A DNA stretch of 64,000 nucleotides from an uncultured Lachnospiraceae bacterium (GTDB lineage Bacteria; Bacillota; Clostridia; Lachnospirales; Lachnospiraceae): the NCBI GenBank assembly GCA_945919075.1, contig CAMEIX010000008.1, positions 1-64,000 on the forward strand. Reading direction: 5' to 3'. The notes below the pieces were generated by a model that worked only from the letters and a program-made list of their open reading frames with translations, had not been told where the DNA came from and searched no databases. This document shows, in pieces, positions 20,519 through 28,444 of the stretch; within the stretch, counting starts at the first letter, position 1; each line of letters starts with the position of its first letter. Both the position numbers and the translations under genes were made by a program.

Positions 20519-21574
20519 CTACTTAAACTGTTGATATACATCCTCGTTGTTAGTCATTATTCGAATATATTTTGCACCAGTTGCCACATCTTCTTCTGCA
20601 GATATTTTTTGCTTTATATCTTGTACAAAATCATTTACTTTAATCTCAATTCCTTCATTAACTTTATATAACTGTTTTACCCTAGCTTTAATCTCCTTGG
20701 GAACAACTGTAAATAATCTGTCAAATTTTTTATTTTCAGGCAATTCCATAAGTTTATTTTTTAATCCAGCTATACTCTCCTGTGATAAAGTATCTGCATC
20801 ATAATTATCCAAAATAACTGAGACCATTTCATTATAATCTAGTTGTTGTTCTCTCTTCATATAACCTACAAATGTGTTTCTAATTACAGTATAATCACTT
20901 GGTGCACTTTTTTTAACTTCTCTTGTAAGAATCGTATCAATAGCATTAAACGCTCTTTTTGTATTTTGTGCATCCGTAGAGAGTTCTCTTAATTCCAGGA
21001 AATCATCCGCCCAATACTTTCCACTATTACTAACATATATCTTGGCTTCATTAACCGATATGTTTTCATCTTCTATACTGCAATTTAATATACATGTTTT
21101 CCAAATTTTTTTCTGCTCACTAGAAAAACCTGATTTGAATGAAAAATCTGAATCATCAACAAACGAAGAATGTTCAACTTTCGCCAATAAATATGCATAT
21201 GTATCTCCATTCTTAATTGCAGCCTGTATTAAACTCCCCTTTTTAACATTCTGCCCCATATGATATATCTGTTCTTGCTTCAACTTTTCTTTATCAAAAA
21301 GTCTTTGAGCTATATCATCTGCATATGATTTTACCCTAATAGCCATTTCTTCAGATTCTATCTCTGTTACTTCAATAAGAGAAAAAATGCTCCTAACATC
21401 ATTAACTACTTGTGTTGACTGAGAGGTTGGCACATAGGCTTTATTAACTACATTGTCATTAATATTCGTTAATAATTCAGTTACAAAATTATCAAAATTG
21501 GGGTGTATTTCTACCTCGCTAAAACTTTCAGCATCATAGTCTATTTTATGAACTGCTTTGAACAAATAATCCAC
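20519..21574 (-). CDS. Uncharacterised soluble protein (possible distant nucleoid-associated NA37/NdpA-like)
   Basis: 351-aa ORF 18 nt upstream of the 19010..20500 gene; GSLIQAAIKNGDTYAYLLAKVEHSSFVDDSDFSFKSGF and KYWADDFLELRELS. The NA37 comparison is weak and by eye. Confidence 0.55.
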   Translation of the reverse strand: MDYLFKAVHKIDYDAESFSEVEIHPNFDNFVTELLTNINDNVVNKAYVPTSQSTQVVNDVRSIFSLIEVTEIESEEMAIRVKSYADDIAQRLFDKEKLKQEQIYHMGQNVKKGSLIQAAIKNGDTYAYLLAKVEHSSFVDDSDFSFKSGFSSEQKKIWKTCILNCSIEDENISVNEAKIYVSNSGKYWADDFLELRELSTDAQNTKRAFNAIDTILTREVKKSAPSDYTVIRNTFVGYMKREQQLDYNEMVSVILDNYDADTLSQESIAGLKNKLMELPENKKFDRLFTVVPKEIKARVKQLYKVNEGIEIKVNDFVQDIKQKISAEEDVATGAKYIRIMTNNEDVYQQFK

Positions 21575-21666
21575 GTATTCATCCTCCTTGAACTAGTATC
21601 AGCTTATATTTATGATACAAAAACTCTTAAGTTTCATTATACTACTACTTCTCATAAATCTCCATA

Positions 21667-23265
21667 TCATTTACTACAATTTTCGCCCTTTTCCGCTACC
21701 TTAAATTCATCCCTAAACTTCCACTTAATCTCAACCCTCTCCCTATCATACACAACGATCTCCGCCACGAAAGCATCCACGATTTCCTTATTCAATTTCT
21801 GCAGTTTCATCTGTCCTTCCAGCATTTCAAAACCGGCCACTTCCGGCAGGTCCACTTGAGCCAATTTGCTGACTGCTGCCTTCTGCTTTTCGATGTTATC
21901 CTGCATACGCACAAGCAACTGCTCATAGGTCTTTCTCTGCTCCAAATAGGTCTCTCTGTCGGTCATGCCAAGCTTGTAACTTTCATAAGCATCACGCAAA
22001 TCCTTATTGATGCGCTCATAACTTTTCTCCATATCAAGCAAGTGCTTTTCTGCCAGTTCCAGGCGCTGTGCCTGTTTCTCACGTTGCATGTCCACAATCT
22101 TTCTGGAGTCCACCCACATATCAATGAACAGCTGCAGGGACTTCAGCACCACCTCTTCCATCGTCGAATCGAGAACGCTGATATTGCACTTGCCATCTGC
22201 CTTATCCAAATAATGCTTGGCACAGTAATACTTCGGGCGACCGGCGTAAGAATGAGACAAACGGTGTCCGCAGTTACCGCATATCATTTTACCTGTCAGA
22301 CAATGTGTCTCATGCTTTCGCTCCGCACCGGCGCAGGTATTTCCGGATCTCTTTGCTGCCGCCATCTCAAAATCCTCTTTACTGATAATAGCAACATGAC
22401 AGTTCTCCACACGTTTCCATTCCTCTTCCGGCAGGGCTTTGGCATGCTTGTCACCTACATTTTCACTTTTAAAGCGGTTGTAAACCATGGTGCCGGTGTA
22501 CTGCTCGTTTCCAAGGATTCTGCCCACTGCCACATTGCTCCAGAGAGGCTTTTTCTCACGGTATTTTGCCAGCTGATTTTCATTATTCTCACGGGTGGCA
22601 ATATACACGCCCGGCGTCTCAATCCCTTCCAGATTCAGCGTCTCGGCAATCTTGTACATGGACTTACCGGATAAAAACTCCTTGAAAATGCGCTTTACAA
22701 TCTGGCTTGCATATTCATCCACCACCAGCTTGTGCTTATCCTCCGGACTTTTCACATAGCCGAAAGGTGCGTAAGCAGCGATATATTTACCACTTCCTCG
22801 CTTGGCATCTAGAGTTGTTGTCACCTTCTGGGACTGCTCCTCACTGAAGAAATCATATAGAATCCCCTTAAAAGCAATATCAATCTCACCGATACCGCCC
22901 ACATAATCATTGCTGTCGTAATTATCGTTAATGGCAATAAAACGCACACCCATAAAAGGAAATATCTGCTCGATATATTTTCCCTGCTCAATATGGTCCC
23001 TGGAAAATCTGGAGAAGTCCTTCACGATAACACAACTAATCTCTTTGCGCTTTATCAGGTCCAGCATCCTCTGCATATCGGGACGGTCCATATTTTTACC
23101 GGTAAAACCATCATCCACAAATTCCAGCACATTCATTTTGCGCAAAGACTTATCCTTATTGATATATTCACGGATAAAAGCACGCTGATTCGTAATACTG
23201 TTACTCTCATCCCTGATAAATTCATCTTCCTTTGACAATCTCAAATACATTGCAATCTGTTCCAT
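21667..23265 (-). CDS. Large serine recombinase 1
   Basis: MEQIAMYLRLSKEDE (catalytic Ser), FVDDGFTGKNMDRPDMQRML, VKDFSRFSRD, zinc ribbon ICGNCGHRLSHSYAGRPKYYCAKHY, coiled coil. Confidence 0.96.
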   Translation of the reverse strand: MEQIAMYLRLSKEDEFIRDESNSITNQRAFIREYINKDKSLRKMNVLEFVDDGFTGKNMDRPDMQRMLDLIKRKEISCVIVKDFSRFSRDHIEQGKYIEQIFPFMGVRFIAINDNYDSNDYVGGIGEIDIAFKGILYDFFSEEQSQKVTTTLDAKRGSGKYIAAYAPFGYVKSPEDKHKLVVDEYASQIVKRIFKEFLSGKSMYKIAETLNLEGIETPGVYIATRENNENQLAKYREKKPLWSNVAVGRILGNEQYTGTMVYNRFKSENVGDKHAKALPEEEWKRVENCHVAIISKEDFEMAAAKRSGNTCAGAERKHETHCLTGKMICGNCGHRLSHSYAGRPKYYCAKHYLDKADGKCNISVLDSTMEEVVLKSLQLFIDMWVDSRKIVDMQREKQAQRLELAEKHLLDMEKSYERINKDLRDAYESYKLGMTDRETYLEQRKTYEQLLVRMQDNIEKQKAAVSKLAQVDLPEVAGFEMLEGQMKLQKLNKEIVDAFVAEIVVYDRERVEIKWKFRDEFKVAEKGENCSK

Positions 23266-23266
23266 T

Positions 23267-24961
23267 CTAAGCTTCCTCCTCCATCATCTCTGCGTATTCA
23301 TCCTTGAAATTCAAGTTAATCTCCATTCGGTTATCCGGGTACAGGTAAATGCTGTGCACCAGAATCTCCAACATATTTCTGTCCAAATAGGGCTCACTCT
23401 GAAAACGATAAATCGCTCTCAGCCACTGGAGCTTCTTCTCAAAAAATCGCTTGAACCGACGGTACTTTGCCTGCTCATCAGAAATCTGTCCCCGAAGTCT
23501 CATCACCGCATCCGCCGACTTTTCCTGCATGCGCTTAAACTCCTCTTTGCTAACCTCTCCGGTCACATAACGCTGATAAGCCTTGCTTTCCTCATAATTC
23601 TGTTTCTCAATAAGCTTTTCCAGTTTACGAATCTGCCCGTCGCACTGTTTCAAATTATTATCCATGACACCTTTTACTACAGCCTCCGTTTTCTCACTCT
23701 CCGTAAGCGCAGCAATATTTACTTCCAAAATCTTGTGCACAGCCTTAATCAGTTCCTGCTCTAAAATAGTACAGCCACATTTCTCACCACCGAAATCATA
23801 ATTGTAGCGGCAGGAATAGAAATACTGACGCTCCAGCCTTCCATCCTTTTCTATGATTCTGGATAACTGCGGAAGCCTTCTTTTACAATTTCCACAGAAT
23901 AAAATCCCTGCAAAAATATCATCTTTTATGGGTAAATTCTTACCTCGCTCCGAAGCAAAAGAACTCTCTTCCACCTTCTGTCCAAGCACTTTCCGAACCT
24001 TGTCAAACAGCTCCTTATCCACGATTGGCTCATGGGTATTCTCCACCACAATCCAGTCCTCTTCATCGGTAAAATGCCTTGCCTCATTTTCACTTAGCTT
24101 GGTTCGCCTTTTTCCCTGTACCATATTTCCGATATAAGCCTGATTCTTCAGAATATTGGAAATGGTACCGACATACCATGCTTTTGCTTCCTGGCCCTCG
24201 TCCACATAAAGCTTTCCGGTTTTCAGATACTCTCCCGGCAAAGCCAGACGATAGTTTTGAAGTGCCTTTGCGATTTCACGCAAGGTCACACCCTCTGCTG
24301 CCAGTTCAAAAATCTGACACACCACAGCAGCTGCCTCTTCATCCACAAGATACTTACGAAGAGGATCCGTGCTGTCCACCTTATAACCGTAAGGCGCATT
24401 GCTTCCGGTAAACTTACCCCGCTCCATATCCAGCCTGCGGCTGACTGCAACACGCTTGGAAATATCTTTGGCATACATATCATTTACCAGGTTCTTCAGC
24501 GCAATCTCCAGTGACTTATTCTGATTAAATTCCGCCTCTGTATCGAAGTGGTCATTGATGGATATAAAACGCACCCCAAGGAAAGGAAATATAGTCTCAA
24601 TATAGTTACCTGCCTCAATATAATCCCTGCCGAATCGTGACATATCTTTTACAATAATGCAGCTAATCTTTCCATCCCTTACATCATCCATCATGCGGTT
24701 AAAGGATGGTCTGTTAAAACTGGTTCCGGACACTGCACTGTCCACATATTCATGATACTCTGCAAATTCCGGCCTGCCTTTTATAAACTCCCTCATAATA
24801 TCCAGCTGATTGGCGATAGACTCCGAAGGTCTTGCTTTCAGCTCCACGGATAATCTGGCATAAAGTGCCACACGAAATGTTTTAGTCTTTTTTACAGGTG
24901 CACCGACACTGGCTGTTTCCGGCACTGTCACCGCATTAAATCGATTCTTCGTTCTTGCCAT
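23267..24961 (-). CDS. Large serine recombinase 2
   Basis: FRVALYARLSVE, YVDSAVSGTSFNRPSFNRMMDD, VKDMSRFGRDYIEAG, zinc ribbon LFCGNCKRRLPQL. Confidence 0.96.
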   Translation of the reverse strand: MARTKNRFNAVTVPETASVGAPVKKTKTFRVALYARLSVELKARPSESIANQLDIMREFIKGRPEFAEYHEYVDSAVSGTSFNRPSFNRMMDDVRDGKISCIIVKDMSRFGRDYIEAGNYIETIFPFLGVRFISINDHFDTEAEFNQNKSLEIALKNLVNDMYAKDISKRVAVSRRLDMERGKFTGSNAPYGYKVDSTDPLRKYLVDEEAAAVVCQIFELAAEGVTLREIAKALQNYRLALPGEYLKTGKLYVDEGQEAKAWYVGTISNILKNQAYIGNMVQGKRRTKLSENEARHFTDEEDWIVVENTHEPIVDKELFDKVRKVLGQKVEESSFASERGKNLPIKDDIFAGILFCGNCKRRLPQLSRIIEKDGRLERQYFYSCRYNYDFGGEKCGCTILEQELIKAVHKILEVNIAALTESEKTEAVVKGVMDNNLKQCDGQIRKLEKLIEKQNYEESKAYQRYVTGEVSKEEFKRMQEKSADAVMRLRGQISDEQAKYRRFKRFFEKKLQWLRAIYRFQSEPYLDRNMLEILVHSIYLYPDNRMEINLNFKDEYAEMMEEEA

Positions 24962-26671
24962 TTACACCGCCTCCTTTAATTCAAGCACAGGCAGACCATC
25001 CACCATGGTATAATCTGGCTCCATAAACTCTTCATTTGCCATGCAGAAAAGCCCTGCCACTTTCTCCATATCCTGACGGTACTTGAACTCAATTTCCACT
25101 CTGAAATCATCATAAATCAGAATTCTGTCCACAAAAGAAACCAACGCCATGCGGTCCAGCTTTCCCAGCACCAATCCTTCCCTGAACTGCTCCAAATCCT
25201 TTGCCACAGCAATTCCGTTTTCATAAATATTGCGGATGATTTCCTCCTGCTGTCTGATTGCCTGCTCCAGTTCCTGCTCCCTGCCGGTGTACTCCTCACG
25301 ATACCTTGTAAACTGTTCCTTGCTGATAATTTCATCCTGCAAATCCTGATACAACGCAGACTTAAGAGCCGAGAATCTGGTAAGCTCAGCCTTCAACGCA
25401 GCAATCTCCTTGTCATGGGCCACTGCCTCATCATAATTCACATTCAGTTCATCCAGATGAGCCAGCACCTTTTCGCAGTCGCACATGCTGTTGATATAAC
25501 CCTGCAATTCGCCCAACACAATCTCATCCAGCACATCCTCGCGGATACAATGACGACTGCAATTCTCCTTACCGTTGCGGTTATAGTTAGAGCAGATATA
25601 GTTCACATATTCCTGCCCCTTGTAGCTATCCTTGCGACGCACCATACTGCTGCCGCAATCCCCGCAATATAGAATCCCTGCATACATATAAGCTTCACTC
25701 TGTCCTGCAATAGCCTTGGTATCACGGCTCATAAGAATCTGCACTGCATCAAAATCCATCTTGCTGATAATGGACTCGTGGGCATTTTCCACAACAATCC
25801 AGTCCTCTTCCGGAACCTCAATTTCCTTCTTCACCTTATGACTGACTGTGGTGCGTTTCCCCTGTGCCAGAGTTCCGGTATACACCACATTTTTCAGGAT
25901 TCTTATAACGGTTTTGGCAGACCATTTAGACTGTCCTGCCCCCTTAAAACTGGTATTGTATTTCTCGCCGCATTTTGTCTTATATTCCGAAGGAGAAAGT
26001 ACACCATTTTTATTCAGAATCTTAGCAATCCCCATAGCACTTACCCCTGCCAGTTTCTTGGCAAAAATCCCCTGCACTACACCTGCCGCATAAGGATCCG
26101 GCACCAGCAGATTTTTATTATTCTCCGCCTTTTTATACCCATAAGGCGCAAAGGCTCCGACAAACTGCCCATTCATTCTTTTTACCTGCTGACTGGTACG
26201 GACCTTCAGGGAAGTATCATTGTTGTACTGCTCATTCATCAGATTCTTAAAAGGAATGATGGTATGAGTTTCCCCACGATTGGCAGTCAGACTGTCATAG
26301 TTATCCGATACGGAAATAAAACGCACTCCATATTCCTTAAAGGTCCTCAGTATAAGCTCATCTACCCCGATTCGCTCTCTGCCAAGTCGGGACAAATCTT
26401 TTACCATGATACAATCCAGATTTCCCGCCTTCATGGACTTCATCATTCGCTGAAACTCCGGCCTGTCAAAATTACTTCCGGTGTAACCGTCATCAATAAA
26501 CACATCCACCAATTTCAAATCATCATGGGCATCAATAAATCCTTCCAACAAAAGTCTCTGGTTGGAAATACTGTTACTCTCCTGCTTCTCCCATCCGTCG
26601 ATATCCTCATCTCCCTGGGACAATCTGAGATAAATTCCGGTTCTATACACATCAATCTTTTTCTTACTCAT
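24962..26671 (-). CDS. Large serine recombinase 3
   Basis: RTGIYLRLSQGDED, FIDDGYTGSNFDRPEFQRMMKSM, VKDLSRLGRERIG, zinc ribbon LYCGDCGSSMVRR. Confidence 0.96.
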   Translation of the reverse strand: MSKKKIDVYRTGIYLRLSQGDEDIDGWEKQESNSISNQRLLLEGFIDAHDDLKLVDVFIDDGYTGSNFDRPEFQRMMKSMKAGNLDCIMVKDLSRLGRERIGVDELILRTFKEYGVRFISVSDNYDSLTANRGETHTIIPFKNLMNEQYNNDTSLKVRTSQQVKRMNGQFVGAFAPYGYKKAENNKNLLVPDPYAAGVVQGIFAKKLAGVSAMGIAKILNKNGVLSPSEYKTKCGEKYNTSFKGAGQSKWSAKTVIRILKNVVYTGTLAQGKRTTVSHKVKKEIEVPEEDWIVVENAHESIISKMDFDAVQILMSRDTKAIAGQSEAYMYAGILYCGDCGSSMVRRKDSYKGQEYVNYICSNYNRNGKENCSRHCIREDVLDEIVLGELQGYINSMCDCEKVLAHLDELNVNYDEAVAHDKEIAALKAELTRFSALKSALYQDLQDEIISKEQFTRYREEYTGREQELEQAIRQQEEIIRNIYENGIAVAKDLEQFREGLVLGKLDRMALVSFVDRILIYDDFRVEIEFKYRQDMEKVAGLFCMANEEFMEPDYTMVDGLPVLELKEAV

Positions 26672-26707
26672 TACATTTCCTCCTGTTGTTCTTCTTTGAT
26701 TCGTCTG

Positions 26708-26890
26708 CTATTGGTACTTAAGCGACGCCTTGCGCTCTATATAACAATTCATAATGTCTGTAATACTACAATTCCCGGCAAAGGTTGACTGCACAGTATA
26801 TTTTCCATACTGTTTTACCTTGCCCTGTGATTTCTTCTCCTGCTGCGTACTAACTTCCGCAACCTGAGCCTGTTCCTTTGTCTGCTGCAA
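26708..26890 (-). CDS. Small ORF upstream of the recombinases (possibly TnpW-like)
   Basis: C-terminal part YGKYTVQSTFAGNCSITDIMNCYIERK loosely resembles short TnpW-type transposon proteins; start codon uncertain (TTG). Confidence 0.4.
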   Translation of the reverse strand: MQQTKEQAQVAEVSTQQEKKSQGKVKQYGKYTVQSTFAGNCSITDIMNCYIERKASLKYQ

Positions 26891-26968
26891 AATATACTCA
26901 TCTCCCTTCCGTTCAACATGAAAAAAAAGCTTAAAATATCACTTCACCGGCACGCCGGCTAAGACCTA

Positions 26969-27195
26969 AAAAGACCGCTCTCCATAGTTAACAAAGTCTG
27001 TTGCTACACTCGTAACAACCGCTAAACTCATACATACGAAAGTACAACAAGTAAAAACAAAATATGCGCTATCACATTTTGCATTGCTTGTCATTATTTA
27101 CTTAGTCCTAACACGGAACGCATTGGTTCCGTCATCGTATGTAATGAGCTTTCGCTCGCTTTGTTGACCATGGACAGCGGTCTGCATTTTTAGTG
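26969..27195 (-). ncRNA. Candidate multi-stem structured RNA upstream of the serine recombinases
   Basis: Minus strand: long closing stem (27159-27182 with 26974-26997, about 22 of 24 positions pair), GAGC-GAAA-GCTC tetraloop hairpin (27147-27158), 7-bp hairpin ACGGAAC-CAATGC-GTTCCGT (27113-27132), long-range pair 27135-27148 with 27026-27039, AAGTAAA/TTTACTT, GTTG..CAAC hairpin (27000-27019), then U-tract GGTCTTTTT. Confidence 0.6.
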
Positions 27196-27196
27196 T

Positions 27197-27226
27197 CTTA
27201 TAATCACTGATATTTCAAGCTGTCTA
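27197..27226 (-). promoter_or_regulatory. Candidate promoter for the structured RNA
   Basis: Minus strand TAGACA (27226-27221), 18-nt spacer, TATAAG (27202-27197), placing the start about 10 nt before the closing stem. Confidence 0.4.
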
Positions 27227-27351
27227 TTGCCAACTATTAAATTTAATACTTACTCATTGGTCTTGCGATGGCTGGTCGCGCACAGTGTACTTAATAGATA
27301 TCTGTGGCAGTATTTATTATTTTTATGTTCATTTTTCTTTGCCACAACATC

Positions 27352-27380
27352 ATAGTACACCACGACCATATGTTTGTCTA
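27352..27380 (-). promoter_or_regulatory. Candidate sigma-A promoter
   Basis: Minus strand TAGACA (27380-27375), 17-nt spacer, TACTAT (27357-27352). Confidence 0.45.
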
Positions 27381-27475
27381 CCACTTATTTCCAAAAAATT
27401 TGACAAAATATGATTTTCGTTATTTTTGCCAATCACAAGTGTGACACACTATCTAACATCATCAGGTAACCGGTC

Positions 27476-27634
27476 TTATGCCGGTACTTTTGCTACATCT
27501 TCATGCTCAAGATAAGATAAAAACAATGCTTCCAAAGTCTTATTTTCTGCATAAGAGCAGGCGATATTTACCGTAGTTCCTCCGGTAGTTTTTATCTTGA
27601 TATTCTTATCTGTCACTTTATTTTTCTTGTCCAC
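27476..27634 (-). CDS. Small ORF (about 50 aa, possibly TnpW-like)
   Basis: Likely GTG start: VDKKNKVTDKNIKIKTTGGTTVNIACSYAENKTLEALFLSYLEHEDVAKVPA, preceded by GGAGG in the minus-strand leader. Confidence 0.5.
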   Translation of the reverse strand: MDKKNKVTDKNIKIKTTGGTTVNIACSYAENKTLEALFLSYLEHEDVAKVPA

Positions 27635-27670
27635 GCGTAACCTCCTTTTTGCTAACAACCTTATCGTCAA

Positions 27671-27722
27671 AACAAAAAACCGTTACCCATAGCTCACATA
27701 AACGCACAAACTATGGATAACG
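27671..27722 (-). terminator. Leader intrinsic terminator just upstream of the small ORF
   Basis: Minus strand CGTTATCCATAG ... CTATGGGTAACG (12 pairs, one G-U) followed by GTTTTTTGTTTTG. Confidence 0.7.
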
Positions 27723-27794
27723 ATTTTGTTATCTACTGCAATCTTTTTATTGTAACTCGAACCCCTCTTCCTATGGTTCCTATTAAGGTATACG

Positions 27795-28030
27795 CCGGTC
27801 TTCTTGACCCCTCATCGCCCCGTATACATGGAGGTGTACTCACCCCTGGGAGCTACAGACGAGCCACTTAACCGTGTTCACGACGCCCTTCTCATAAGAG
27901 AAGCACTATCTCCCCTATCTGCCTTGCGAGGACCAGGACGAACCTCTCGCCCTTCATGGATTATTATCCTTACGCCACATACCTACTCCCGCATTTTTCC
28001 GGACTTCCATCCAGCCTCTCGGCCTTCATC
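27795..28030 (-). ncRNA. Copy A of a duplicated noncoding element (candidate structured RNA; strand inferred from the adjacent operon)
   Basis: Alignable over about 220 nt to 35520-35755 with indels and substitutions not respecting any shared reading frame; hairpins at 27888-27903 and 27873-27885 preserved by compensatory changes in copy B. Confidence 0.6.
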
Positions 28031-28444
28031 TCTCAATCCATCAGCCTACTAATATGATAACTGTGATTTTCATCCTGCGGGTATATGAACCGTAATTTTA
28101 CTCAAATCTGTAACTGCTATTCAGTTGTCAAATTCCATTGGCTTTTCAAACCATACGCAAAGCATAATCCATAATTTACAAATTGTAAAGATACTATTCT
28201 GGTGTATTTTTCATAAAAACAGGTCATTTTGTGACTTTTTACTCTGCTCATGTATATCATACATGCCATTCGCATGATTGTACATATCCTGAAAAGACCA
28301 ATTTTGCCAAATTAGTAATTCTTTGTTGTATGAATTTCTCTTTGCGGGATTATCATATCACGTTTTGCCAGGGCTGAAAATGGACTAGGCTGGTGTATTT
28401 TGATGGATTTGCACCAGGAATTGGTGGGTTTATTTATATCCATG

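Noticed and set aside
19010-21574. Assignment of the two-gene pair to the Kiwa system
   Set aside because: The membrane partner is 496 aa with C-terminal TM segments rather than a short polytopic KwaA-like protein, and I cannot confirm a KwaB (DUF4868) match by eye.
21856-22674. 272-aa + strand ORF
   Set aside because: Fully antisense to the strongly supported serine recombinase 1; low-complexity shadow ORF without recognisable motifs.
25778-26788. 336-aa + strand ORF
   Set aside because: Antisense to serine recombinase 3; composition typical of an antisense shadow.
26969-27195. CRISPR-like or group II intron origin for the structured region
   Set aside because: No regularly spaced direct repeats and no recognisable intron domain V or RT gene nearby. 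No CRISPR array was found anywhere in the window.
27804-28052. 82-aa + strand ORF across copy A of the noncoding element
   Set aside because: Copy B has in-frame stops and single-nt indels in the aligned region, and substitutions are not synonymous, so protein coding is unlikely.
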